Positions 7,645 through 13,275 of a DNA stretch of 21,215 nt are shown here, in pieces. Each line of letters opens with the position of its first letter. Position 1 is the stretch's first letter. Made by a program: the position numbers and the translations under genes. The stretch covers positions 1-21,215 of the forward strand of contig JAITLE010000268.1 of NCBI GenBank assembly GCA_031278075.1, given 5' to 3'. Under the pieces are notes generated by a model. The model was not told the DNA's origin. It saw nothing but the letters and a program-made list of their open reading frames with translations, and made no database searches. The stretch comes from Bifidobacteriaceae bacterium. GTDB lineage: Bacteria > Actinomycetota > Actinomycetes > Actinomycetales > WQXJ01.

Positions 7645-8311
7645 TTGTCACCTCCGGGTCGCCGGCGATCGGTATGGGCAGCTCCGATGTGGACGGCCGG
7701 TCCACGTCCACGTGTGCGATCCCGCCGTGCGCGCCGGCGTCCTCTTGTCCCAGGTGGTCGAGCACCCATTGGTAGGCGACGTTCGCGGAGTTCACGTTCC
7801 CGGCCGCGACTTTCCCTTTGAAGAGCCGGTTGATCGAGGCGGCGAGCGCCTCCAGCGTGATTTGGTGTGTCAAGGCGGCGAAAGCGCCGAGGAGAGCCGC
7901 CGAGGGGATGGGCCGACCCAGGTATTCGCGCACGATGTCGTCCGCGGGCACCGTGGCGAGGTGTCCGCCGGCACGTGGGGCGTCGGGACAGGCCTCGCGG
8001 ACCTCGTTCGGGCTCTCGCGGGTGTTGACCACGGCCCAGCCGTCCGGGGCGAGCCCGTCGAAGACGTTCATCGTCCGCAGCAGGGTCGGGTCTTGGACGA
8101 TCACCGCGTCTGGGTTGAGGATGGGTTCTCGCGTGATGATCCGCTCTGTTGAGATCCTGGTGTACGCCACCACGGGGGCGCCCATCCGCTCTGAGCCGAA
8201 GCTGGGGATGGCCTGGACTTGGAAACCTGCCGCGAAGCCGGAACGCGCCAGCAACTCTGAGGCTGTCACCACCCCCTGGCCGCCGCGCCCATGAATAACC
8301 ACTTGAAACAT
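7637..8311 (-). CDS. porG: 2-oxoacid (pyruvate):ferredoxin oxidoreductase, gamma subunit
   Basis: First gene of the por operon (224 aa). It shows the gamma-subunit signature GRGGQGVVTASELLARSG at the N-terminus, FGSERMGAPV near residue 38, QDPTLL near 73, and the C-terminal GKVAAGNVNSANVAY. In the four-subunit enzymes this chain closes over the active site and contributes to CoA binding; it carries no cofactor itself. It starts at ATG 8311, preceded by GAGGT, and its last codons overlap the porA ATG. The last ~30 residues are extra and Asp/Pro-rich. A 230-base gap separates it from the lipoprotein gene upstream on the same strand and contains an imperfect palindrome. Confidence 0.92.
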   Translation of the reverse strand: MFQVVIHGRGGQGVVTASELLARSGFAAGFQVQAIPSFGSERMGAPVVAYTRISTERIITREPILNPDAVIVQDPTLLRTMNVFDGLAPDGWAVVNTRESPNEVREACPDAPRAGGHLATVPADDIVREYLGRPIPSAALLGAFAALTHQITLEALAASINRLFKGKVAAGNVNSANVAYQWVLDHLGQEDAGAHGGIAHVDVDRPSTSELPIPIAGDPEVTNA

Positions 8312-8425
8312 GCGACCTCACCAATTCGATCCGGACAGCCTGTGCTGTGACGGCGCTCAGCCGCGCGTCCGCCGGTCAATAGCCTAACGGGGTTTTGGGG
8401 CGCCGGATGGCGGCTGGTGTCGCGG

Positions 8426-8457
8426 TGAATTACAGCGGCCTTTGACCGCATAATTCA
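8426..8457. promoter_or_regulatory. Imperfect palindrome upstream of the por operon
   Basis: Arms TGAATTA and TAATTCA flank inner arms GCGG and CCGC, with a 7-nt centre (CCTTTGA). There are one or two unpaired bases between the inner and outer arms, giving 11 base pairs. The AT-rich outer arms stand out in this GC-rich sequence. It lies ~115 nt before porG and ~85 nt after the lipoprotein stop. It could be an operator for the por operon or a stem-loop ending the lipoprotein transcript. The lack of a T-run on the minus strand makes an operator slightly more likely. Confidence 0.4.
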
Positions 8458-8541
8458 GCAACAGGCGTATTGTGTTATGTGCTGGAATGGTGGGGTGTTC
8501 GGGCGGCTTGCCGGACCAGACGGGATCGTGCCGGCGTGGCG

Positions 8542-9939
8542 TCAAGACAAGTCGAGTTTGGCCAAATCGAACTTGGCCACCAGGACGTCGTCGCCACCGC
8601 GGCTGGGCGGGAGGTCTTCGTCGTCGGCGGAGGCGGTCCACCCCGCCACCGTGGCGCCGCCGGCCGCGTCGGTCGCGAGCGCTGAGAACCCGTCGTCGGC
8701 CGAGTCGCCTAGGGTCTTGGACCAGACAAGAGAGCCCTCCGGACTGAACCAGGCGAGCAGGGTGTCGCTGCCTCCCCGGCTGGCCGCGAAAGGCCCATCC
8801 GTCGAAGAGGTCTGCCCGGCCACGATCACGCCGCCCAGCGCGGCCGCCCCAATCGCCACGAACCCGTCCGTGCCGGAGCCGCCGAGGGTGTTCGACCAGA
8901 CCAAGTCCCCTTGTGCGTCGAACCGGGCGACCAGGGTGTCGTCGGCGCCCTGGCTGGGCGGGAAGACTCCGTCGGTCGAGGCGGTCTGGCCAGCGACGAC
9001 GATTCCACCGTCGGCGACGGTGAGGACCGCCGAGAACACGTCCCGCTCGGCGCCGCCAAGCGTGTTGGCCCACAAGAGCTCGCCGTCGGCGTCGAACCGG
9101 ACCAGGAGCGCGTCGCCGCCGCCTTGGCTGGGCGGAAGATCTCCGTCGGCCGATGCCGTGGCCCCGGCCGCGATGACACCGCCGTCCGCGGTCGTCACCA
9201 TGGCGAAGAACGAGTCGTCGCCGGCGCCACCCACGGTCTTGGACCACAACAGGTTCCCGTCGGTGTCGAAGCGGGCGACGAGCCCGTCATAGCCGCCGGC
9301 GCTGGGATCGAAGTCGCCGTCGACTGACGAAGTCTGCCCCACGGCGACGATGCCGCCGTCCACGGCCGCCCCGACCGCGAAGAACTCGCTCGCGTCCGTC
9401 CCGCCGAGGGCCGTGGACCAAATCAGGTTCCCGTCGCCGTCGAAGCGGGCGAGCAGGGCGCTGTCGCCGCCGCGGCTGGGCGCGAAGATCCCGTCCGTCG
9501 AGGATGTGCGGCCGGCGGCGACGGCGCCGTCGTCCGCTGCGGCGGCCACCGACCAGAACGCGTCGTCAGCCGAGCCGCCCAGGGTGTTGGACCAAACCAG
9601 GTTCAGCTCCGAATCGAATCGGGCGAGGAGCGCGTCGTACCCGCCCTGGCTGGGTGGGAAAACCCCGTCCACGGAATAGGTCGCGCCGGCGGCGATGGAA
9701 CCGCCGTCGGCGGTCAGCGCGATAGCCAAGAACTCGTCGGTGTCGGCGCCCCCGCCCGTTGTCGCGGCCGAGACCGGGAAGGTCCTCTCTTCGGCCGAGG
9801 CGCTGGGGCCGGCGCTGGCCGAGCTGACCGTGGCGGGCGCGCCGCCGCCTTCGGTGCAGCCCGCCGCCGCCAGGCCGAGGACGGCCGCCAGCGCGGCGGA
9901 CGGGATCGCCTTGGAACGTGTCGCCTGTGAAACCAACAT
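8542..9939 (-). CDS. Secreted seven-repeat beta-propeller lipoprotein (SBBP-like)
   Basis: Predicted surface lipoprotein (465 aa). The N-terminus MLVSQATRSK is followed by a hydrophobic Ala/Leu stretch and the lipobox LAAAGC, with Cys28 as the lipidated residue. A Ser/Ala/Gly-rich linker to ~64 follows. From there to the C-terminus run seven repeats with an exact 58-residue period: W blocks at 115, 173, 231, 289, 347 and 405, plus a first copy lacking the W strand. Each repeat reads roughly W S x T L G G, then D-x-F, A-D-G-G, A-A-G-x-T-S-S-x-D-G, P-S-x-G-G-x-D, L-x-A-R-F-D. This matches the SBBP/beta-propeller repeat type, and seven copies fit one seven-bladed propeller. The ATG has TAAGGAG (9946-9952) 6 nt upstream; the longer open frame (to 10035) would bury the signal peptide. 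The ligand is unknown. Confidence 0.85.
   Translation of the reverse strand: MLVSQATRSKAIPSAALAAVLGLAAAGCTEGGGAPATVSSASAGPSASAEERTFPVSAATTGGGADTDEFLAIALTADGGSIAAGATYSVDGVFPPSQGGYDALLARFDSELNLVWSNTLGGSADDAFWSVAAAADDGAVAAGRTSSTDGIFAPSRGGDSALLARFDGDGNLIWSTALGGTDASEFFAVGAAVDGGIVAVGQTSSVDGDFDPSAGGYDGLVARFDTDGNLLWSKTVGGAGDDSFFAMVTTADGGVIAAGATASADGDLPPSQGGGDALLVRFDADGELLWANTLGGAERDVFSAVLTVADGGIVVAGQTASTDGVFPPSQGADDTLVARFDAQGDLVWSNTLGGSGTDGFVAIGAAALGGVIVAGQTSSTDGPFAASRGGSDTLLAWFSPEGSLVWSKTLGDSADDGFSALATDAAGGATVAGWTASADDEDLPPSRGGDDVLVAKFDLAKLDLS
8560..9747 (-). repeat. Seven-fold 174-nt coding repeat of the propeller lipoprotein
   Basis: The DNA repeats with the same 174-nt period as the protein. It includes recurring blocks such as GGCGCCGCCAAGCGTGTTGG-like segments and CCTTGGCTGGGCGG-like segments between copies. 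The copies differ at many synonymous sites, so the array is old rather than freshly duplicated, and spacing is conserved to the codon. Confidence 0.7.
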
Positions 9940-10034
9940 CTCCAACTCCTTAGACGGGACCCGCGGCGGCGACCGCGCCAATGCGGATCGCCTAAGGGAG
10001 CCGCGGCTGCCCTGACCGCGCCGCGGCCAGGGCA

Positions 10035-10040
10035 ATTGTA
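10035..10040 (-). promoter_or_regulatory. Possible -10 of the propeller lipoprotein gene
   Basis: On the minus strand this is TACAAT, close to the TATAAT consensus, placing a transcript start near 10028 and a leader of about 90 nt. No convincing -35 is visible at 17-18 nt, so the call rests on the -10 alone. Confidence 0.35.
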
Positions 10041-10101
10041 GGGCAAGCCCCTAGAGGCGCCCCACAAACTCTCCGCTTCGCTCCGAGATATTGCGGGGAC
10101 C

Positions 10102-10120
10102 CCGAGTCGGCGAGACTCGG
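10102..10120 (-). terminator. Possible terminator hairpin after the small lipoprotein gene
   Basis: Stem arms CCGAGTC and GACTCGG pair over 7 bp with a 5-nt loop. It begins about 20 nt after the stop of the small lipoprotein gene on the minus strand and before the propeller gene. No T-run follows, so it is a weak intrinsic terminator or a processing stem-loop. Confidence 0.4.
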
Positions 10121-10140
10121 CTCAGGTGCGAAGGTCTCGG

Positions 10141-10545
10141 CTACCTAGTGGGTCGAGCCGCCCCGACCTGGTCCTGAACGGGCGCATCCTCGGCAGACAC
10201 TCTCACCACCACTTCGGAACCACCGGCGACCGCGCCGGCGCGGGCGGCATAATCAGTCAGTTTGTCGTCCGACAACGTCCGGCCGGCAGTGAACACCGTC
10301 ACGACCACTAGGTTCGCCCCCACATCCCACGCGACGCCCTTGGGGTACTCGTCGTCAAGAGCGTCAAGGATCTGCAGCTCGAGAATATCGGCTTGGTCTG
10401 TCGGCTCGCTCTCTATGATCGTCGTCTCCTGGCCGCCGTCGTCTACTTGTTGGGCGTCGCCGCAGGCGCTCGCGCAGCCTATTACGACGCAACTCACCAG
10501 CATCACCGCCACTGTCCGAGCGCTTGCGCTAATCATTTGGATCAT
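10141..10545 (-). CDS. Small lipoprotein of unknown function, distantly like the 10667-11245 protein
   Basis: Encodes about 134 residues with a lipoprotein signal peptide: MIQMISASARTVAVML, a hydrophobic stretch, then lipobox VVIGC. An acidic linker (QQVDDGGQETTIIESEPTDQ) leads to a compact domain containing ELQILDALDD, then AWDVGANLVVVTV, LTDYAARAGA and EVVVRV. The blocks ELxxLDAL and VVxTV recur in the same order and spacing in the neighbour at 10667-11245, so the two are probably distant paralogues. The start is uncertain: ATG 10545 is given, GTG 10569 adds eight residues with more Arg, and ATG 10536 has the best upstream purine match (AGGA, 8 nt away). No known domain is recognised with confidence. 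Confidence 0.6.
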   Translation of the reverse strand: MIQMISASARTVAVMLVSCVVIGCASACGDAQQVDDGGQETTIIESEPTDQADILELQILDALDDEYPKGVAWDVGANLVVVTVFTAGRTLSDDKLTDYAARAGAVAGGSEVVVRVSAEDAPVQDQVGAARPTR

Positions 10546-10575
10546 CCTAGCTAGTCTTGACCGTCGCACCAGTGG

Positions 10576-10600
10576 TTGACGCCCAGGCCACCGGCGTCAA
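10576..10600. repeat. Perfect 8-bp inverted repeat between two small secreted-protein genes
   Basis: Arms TTGACGCC and GGCGTCAA are separated by 9 nt. It lies 67 nt after the stop of the 10667-11245 gene and about 30 nt before the ATG of the small lipoprotein gene (minus strand). It could terminate the first transcript or act as an operator for the second. No T-run follows on either strand. Confidence 0.45.
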
Positions 10601-10666
10601 ATAGGATGCAGACGAGTCGTGCCCGGTCGTGGAACCGTATCCGGTGAAGGTCACGAACCACCGGAA

Positions 10667-11245
10667 TCACCACCGCTCATGCGAAGCGTCTTCGCGAGGC
10701 GGGTCGTCTGGGTCCTCATAGTCCACCGCGATGGGGACTCCCGGCTGAATCTCGGCGGCCCCGAGGTCTTCGGGAGCGACGGATTCTGAATCACCCCAGA
10801 CCGTCAACACCACGCTGCCAGTGGCAGGGTCATAACGCGCGGCGGTCGCTGGCGCCTCAGCCTGCTCCAGCGCGTCGAGGACGGCCAACTCGGCTGTCGA
10901 GCGGTCCAAATAAGGAATTGCCTGCGCGGTCGATTTCACGACCGTCACATTCGCCGGGTGCGACGACGCGAGCTCCTCAACTTCAGCGGCAACTCGTGGA
11001 GCGACCACGATTATGCCATGATCTCCATGCCATGAGAAGTCCACGACATCGTTCGGGAATTCACCGAGCGCTGTGCCTAAAAATTCACTGAATTCACCCT
11101 GCCCCTGAGTGGCGGCGAACTCCCTCGCCAGATCTGCGTCGAGATAATTGGCGCCAACGGCGCCTGCTGAAGCTGACGAGACCGCAGCGACCAGCAGGGA
11201 GTACAGCGCCGCGGCCACGAGGCGTCGAACTACATTGGTCTTCAC
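10667..11245 (-). CDS. Small secreted protein resembling an orphan S1-protease propeptide
   Basis: Encodes 192 residues with an export signal, MKTNVVRRLVAAALYSLLVA up to a likely SASAGA cleavage region; there is no lipobox Cys. The mature part has the layout of streptogrisin/alpha-lytic-protease propeptides. A first strand pair (VVDFSWHGDHGIIVVAP) is followed by a helix and NVTVVKSTAQ, then a helix TAELAVLDAL and a closing RYDPATGSVVLTVWG. That last block resembles the common (W/Y)xDPxTxxVVV strand of those propeptides. No His/Asp/Ser catalytic domain or GDSGGP follows, so it is not a protease itself. The GTG start has AAAGGA (11252-11257) 6 nt upstream. The family assignment is from pattern only and is moderate to low in certainty; a protease-inhibitor role would be speculation. 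Confidence 0.65.
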   Translation of the reverse strand: MKTNVVRRLVAAALYSLLVAAVSSASAGAVGANYLDADLAREFAATQGQGEFSEFLGTALGEFPNDVVDFSWHGDHGIIVVAPRVAAEVEELASSHPANVTVVKSTAQAIPYLDRSTAELAVLDALEQAEAPATAARYDPATGSVVLTVWGDSESVAPEDLGAAEIQPGVPIAVDYEDPDDPPREDASHERW

Positions 11246-11749
11246 TGTGCGTCCTTTCTCCGATTTGACTTATCAGCCGTCCTCTTGGCCAGTTCCGCCG
11301 GGGTCGGCTACGCCGACACTACTGGAGGCCGCTGGAGGGCGGTCGCACCCACGAAAAAGGCTACCACACAGCCGCGCCCCTAGAAAGGGCCACGTCTTCT
11401 AAACAGAGGTGCGACACGCTTTCTAGGATGAGGTCTGTCAAAGGATTTGGAACGGGAACGGTGTAGCTGTGGGCCAAGGTCACCTGCATCTGTCCGGCGA
11501 GGAACGGACGGCGACCGAGAAGGTGGGTTCGGAGGGCGCCTCGATCCGCCAGACCGCCCGCCACCTGGGACGGAGCCGGGCCACGATCAGGCGTGGCGCG
11601 GCTCGGTCAACCGGGAAATGAGGGATTCAAGTGGAGGCTTGGTTTGTGGCAGGCTTGTCTTGGCGGGGAGCGCGGCCGCTCGGACCGCGTCGCGCCCGGG
11701 GCCGAACCCGGCGAGCGCCGCCACGTCACGTCAACGAGGAGGCGCAGCC
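11246..11749. other. 504-base stretch without a convincing gene
   Basis: It separates the divergent secreted-protein gene (minus) and the ribokinase gene (plus), so it should hold both promoters. Open frames cross it (for example the in-frame extension upstream of the kinase and a short minus frame at 11361-11564), but they are Arg/Pro/Gly-rich and lack recognisable starts or domains. The one structured element seen is the inverted repeat at 11379-11427. The first ~200 bases are less GC-rich than the neighbours. Confidence 0.6.
11379..11427. repeat. Perfect 9-bp inverted repeat with 31-nt spacer
   Basis: Arms CCTAGAAAG (11379-11387) and CTTTCTAGG (11419-11427) are exactly complementary. The arms are AT-richer than the surroundings. 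It sits ~135 nt upstream of the secreted-protein start on the minus strand and ~320 nt upstream of the ribokinase. The function is unknown; paired half-sites for a looping regulator or an RNA stem are both possible. Confidence 0.45.
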
Positions 11750-12709
11750 ATGGCGAACGACGGCCCGGCCAAGGGATTCCACGTGGTGGTGGTGGGATCG
11801 GCGAATGTGGACCTTGAAGTGCAAGTTCCCCGGTGGCCCGACCCGGGCGAATCGGTCATCGCGACCGCATCCGAACGCTTCCCCGGCGGGAAAGGCGCCA
11901 ACCAGGCGGTCGCCGCGGCCAAGGCGGGCGGGGCGCCGACCGCGCTGATCAGCGCATGGGGCAAGGACGCCGACGGCGCCCTGATGGCGAACTTCTTGAG
12001 CGACGCGGGTGTGGACATCTCGCGGGTCAGGGAGGTCGACCAGCCGACTGGTCTCGCGATCGTGATGGTCGACCCGCAGGGCGCGAACGTGGTCACTGTG
12101 GTGACTGGCGCGAACGCCAGCGTCGAACTGTCCGAGGCTGATCTCGACTTGATCACCGGCAGCCGCGTGGTGTTGGCCCAGTTGGAGGTGCCTGTGGCGA
12201 CTGTCGCCCGGGCGGCGGCCGCGGCCAGCGAGACCGACGCGATCTTCGTGTTGAACGCCGCTCCGAACGCGGTGCTCCCCGCCGAGCTGCTGAAGAACGT
12301 CGACGTGCTGGTGGTCAGCCACTTGGGCGCCCGGGAGCTGGCGACTCAGCATTTCCGGATGTATCCGTCCGATGACGGCCCCTTGCTGCGAGCCCTCCAG
12401 CGCCTGGTGCCGTCTGTGGTCATGACAAAAGGCGCATTGGGCTCGGTGGTCGCCCAGGCCGGGCAAGACCCGGAGGTCGTCCACGCTCTGCCTGTCGTGC
12501 CGGTCGACCACACTGGCGCCGGGGACACGTTCAACGGCGTGCTCGCGGCACGCCTGGCCGGGGGCGCGACACTCGGCGAGGCGACCAGGGCGGCGACGGC
12601 CGCCGCGTCGATTTCCCTCAACCGCCCCGGCGCCGGACCGTCCATACCCACTGCGCGCGAGGTCGCTGTCACGCTAGCGACCGGAAAAGTCCCACCCCAA
12701 GGCGCGTGA
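11750..12709 (+). CDS. rbsK: Ribokinase-family (PfkB) sugar kinase
   Basis: Phosphorylates a sugar at the expense of ATP; by motif it is closest to ribokinase (D-ribose to ribose-5-phosphate), in the cytoplasm. The 319 residues show VVVGSANVDLEV at the N-terminus (sugar-binding Asp21), the PfkB signature PGGKGANQAVAAAKAGG (45-61), and the C-terminal signature DHTGAGDTFNG (253-263) with catalytic base Asp259 and its anion hole. The ATG is fixed by GAGGAGG at 11736-11742, 7 nt upstream. The same frame is open for 101 further codons, but that part is compositionally unlike a protein. No ribose transporter, rbsD or lacI-type regulator lies beside it, so the true substrate (ribose, deoxyribose or a nucleoside-derived sugar) is open. 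Confidence 0.88.
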   Translation: MANDGPAKGFHVVVVGSANVDLEVQVPRWPDPGESVIATASERFPGGKGANQAVAAAKAGGAPTALISAWGKDADGALMANFLSDAGVDISRVREVDQPTGLAIVMVDPQGANVVTVVTGANASVELSEADLDLITGSRVVLAQLEVPVATVARAAAAASETDAIFVLNAAPNAVLPAELLKNVDVLVVSHLGARELATQHFRMYPSDDGPLLRALQRLVPSVVMTKGALGSVVAQAGQDPEVVHALPVVPVDHTGAGDTFNGVLAARLAGGATLGEATRAATAAASISLNRPGAGPSIPTAREVAVTLATGKVPPQGA

Positions 12710-12731
12710 CCGCATCCGGGCGGCGGCCACC

Positions 12732-12944
12732 GTGTGCGGGGTGAGAGTCTCGCGCCCCCGAAGGCGGTCCGCCTGGGACGCGCGTTCTGCTGACGACCTG
12801 GGCCAGGACCGCAGTGCCGCCCGGCTCGCGGCGGAAGGCGGCGACTTCGACCGGATCAGCGACCTTGTCGCCACATATTCGCAGGAGTTGGGCACGGTGG
12901 TGGAGCTGACCGCGGACGCGGTGCTGTCGCGCCCGCCGGGTTGA
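12732..12944 (+). CDS. Possible small hypothetical protein
   Basis: A 70-codon frame begins with GTG 23 nt after the rbsK stop. The N-terminal part is Arg-rich (SRPRRRSAWDAR); the second half (LAAEGGDFDRISDLVATYSQ and LGTVVELTADAVLS) looks like a normal soluble protein with G/C at most third codon positions. No ribosome-binding site or known domain is seen. It could be real, a remnant, or a chance frame. Confidence 0.3.
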   Translation: MCGVRVSRPRRRSAWDARSADDLGQDRSAARLAAEGGDFDRISDLVATYSQELGTVVELTADAVLSRPPG

Positions 12945-13041
12945 CCCCGGGTTCGATCCGCGCGGGCCACATTCTGAGACCCGCGGCACGCTCGGCACGC
13001 GCGCGTCCGGGCGGGAACACCATATAGAAGCAGGACGCGAT

Positions 13042-13079
13042 CCGTGCCGGATCCCCGCGGCGGGCCGCGCCCGGCACGG
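13042..13079 (+). terminator. GC-rich nested hairpin, possible terminator of the upstream unit
   Basis: Outer arms CCGTGCCGG (13042-13050) and CCGGCACGG (13071-13079) pair over 9 bp. Inside, CGCGG (13056-13060) can pair with CCGCG (13065-13069). It follows rbsK and the small frame and precedes the HAIR sites, so it could insulate the heat-shock promoter. There is no T-run. Confidence 0.4.
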
Positions 13080-13101
13080 CGCCCTCCGTCCGGCCGGCTA
13101 A

Positions 13102-13122
13102 GTTGAGCGGGGTTGGCTCAAG
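13102..13122. promoter_or_regulatory. HAIR-like HspR operator, site 1
   Basis: GTTGAGC, 7 nt, GCTCAAG. The HspR consensus is CTTGAGT-N7-ACTCAAG; this copy keeps TTGAG and CTCAA and the 7-nt spacer, and differs at the outer or inner base of each arm. It lies just upstream of the candidate -35 of dnaK. Its position and the hspR gene at the end of the operon support autoregulation. Confidence 0.8.
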
Positions 13123-13127
13123 CCAAC

Positions 13128-13157
13128 TTGACGCGTCCCCGGGGCGCGAGGCAAACT
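13128..13157 (+). promoter_or_regulatory. Candidate dnaK promoter
   Basis: TTGACG (13128-13133), 18 nt, CAAACT (13152-13157), which keeps the A2 and T6 of a -10 element. Transcription would begin near 13164, inside HAIR site 2, so HspR bound there would block initiation. This is inferred from sequence only. Confidence 0.4.
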
Positions 13158-13176
13158 TGAGTCTGATCGACTCAAC
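13156..13176. promoter_or_regulatory. HAIR HspR operator, site 2
   Basis: CTTGAGT, 7 nt, ACTCAAC: one mismatch to the published HAIR consensus CTTGAGT-N7-ACTCAAG, with the correct spacer. It overlaps the candidate -10 and start of the dnaK promoter. This is the stronger of the two sites. Confidence 0.9.
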
Positions 13177-13275
13177 AATTGGGGCGTCGCCTGCGACCGC
13201 CCAGGCTTCGCAGCCCATCCTGCGGCGCCAAGACCTAACGGACTCAACGAACAAAACGCAAAGGAAGCAAGAGAC

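Larger units (their letters stand above)
12945..13275. other. dnaK upstream region
   Basis: About 330 bases between the small frame and dnaK contain no gene. From left to right they hold a GC-rich nested hairpin (13042-13079), the first HAIR-like site, a candidate promoter, the second HAIR site, and an AT-richer leader ending with AAAGGAAG before the dnaK ATG. Confidence 0.7.

Noticed and set aside
8560..9747. Regular 174-base periodicity that might suggest a repeat array such as CRISPR
   Set aside because: The period is in frame with one long protein and corresponds to propeller blades; there are no identical short repeats with unique spacers.
11361..11564. 67-codon minus-strand frame in the gap before ribokinase
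   Set aside because: No ribosome-binding site or domain; it overlaps the 9-bp inverted repeat and shows no coding-like third-position bias.
12946..12962. tRNA T-loop-like GGGTTCGATCC
   Set aside because: The flanking five bases on each side do not pair as a T stem, and no acceptor, D or anticodon arms can be drawn upstream.
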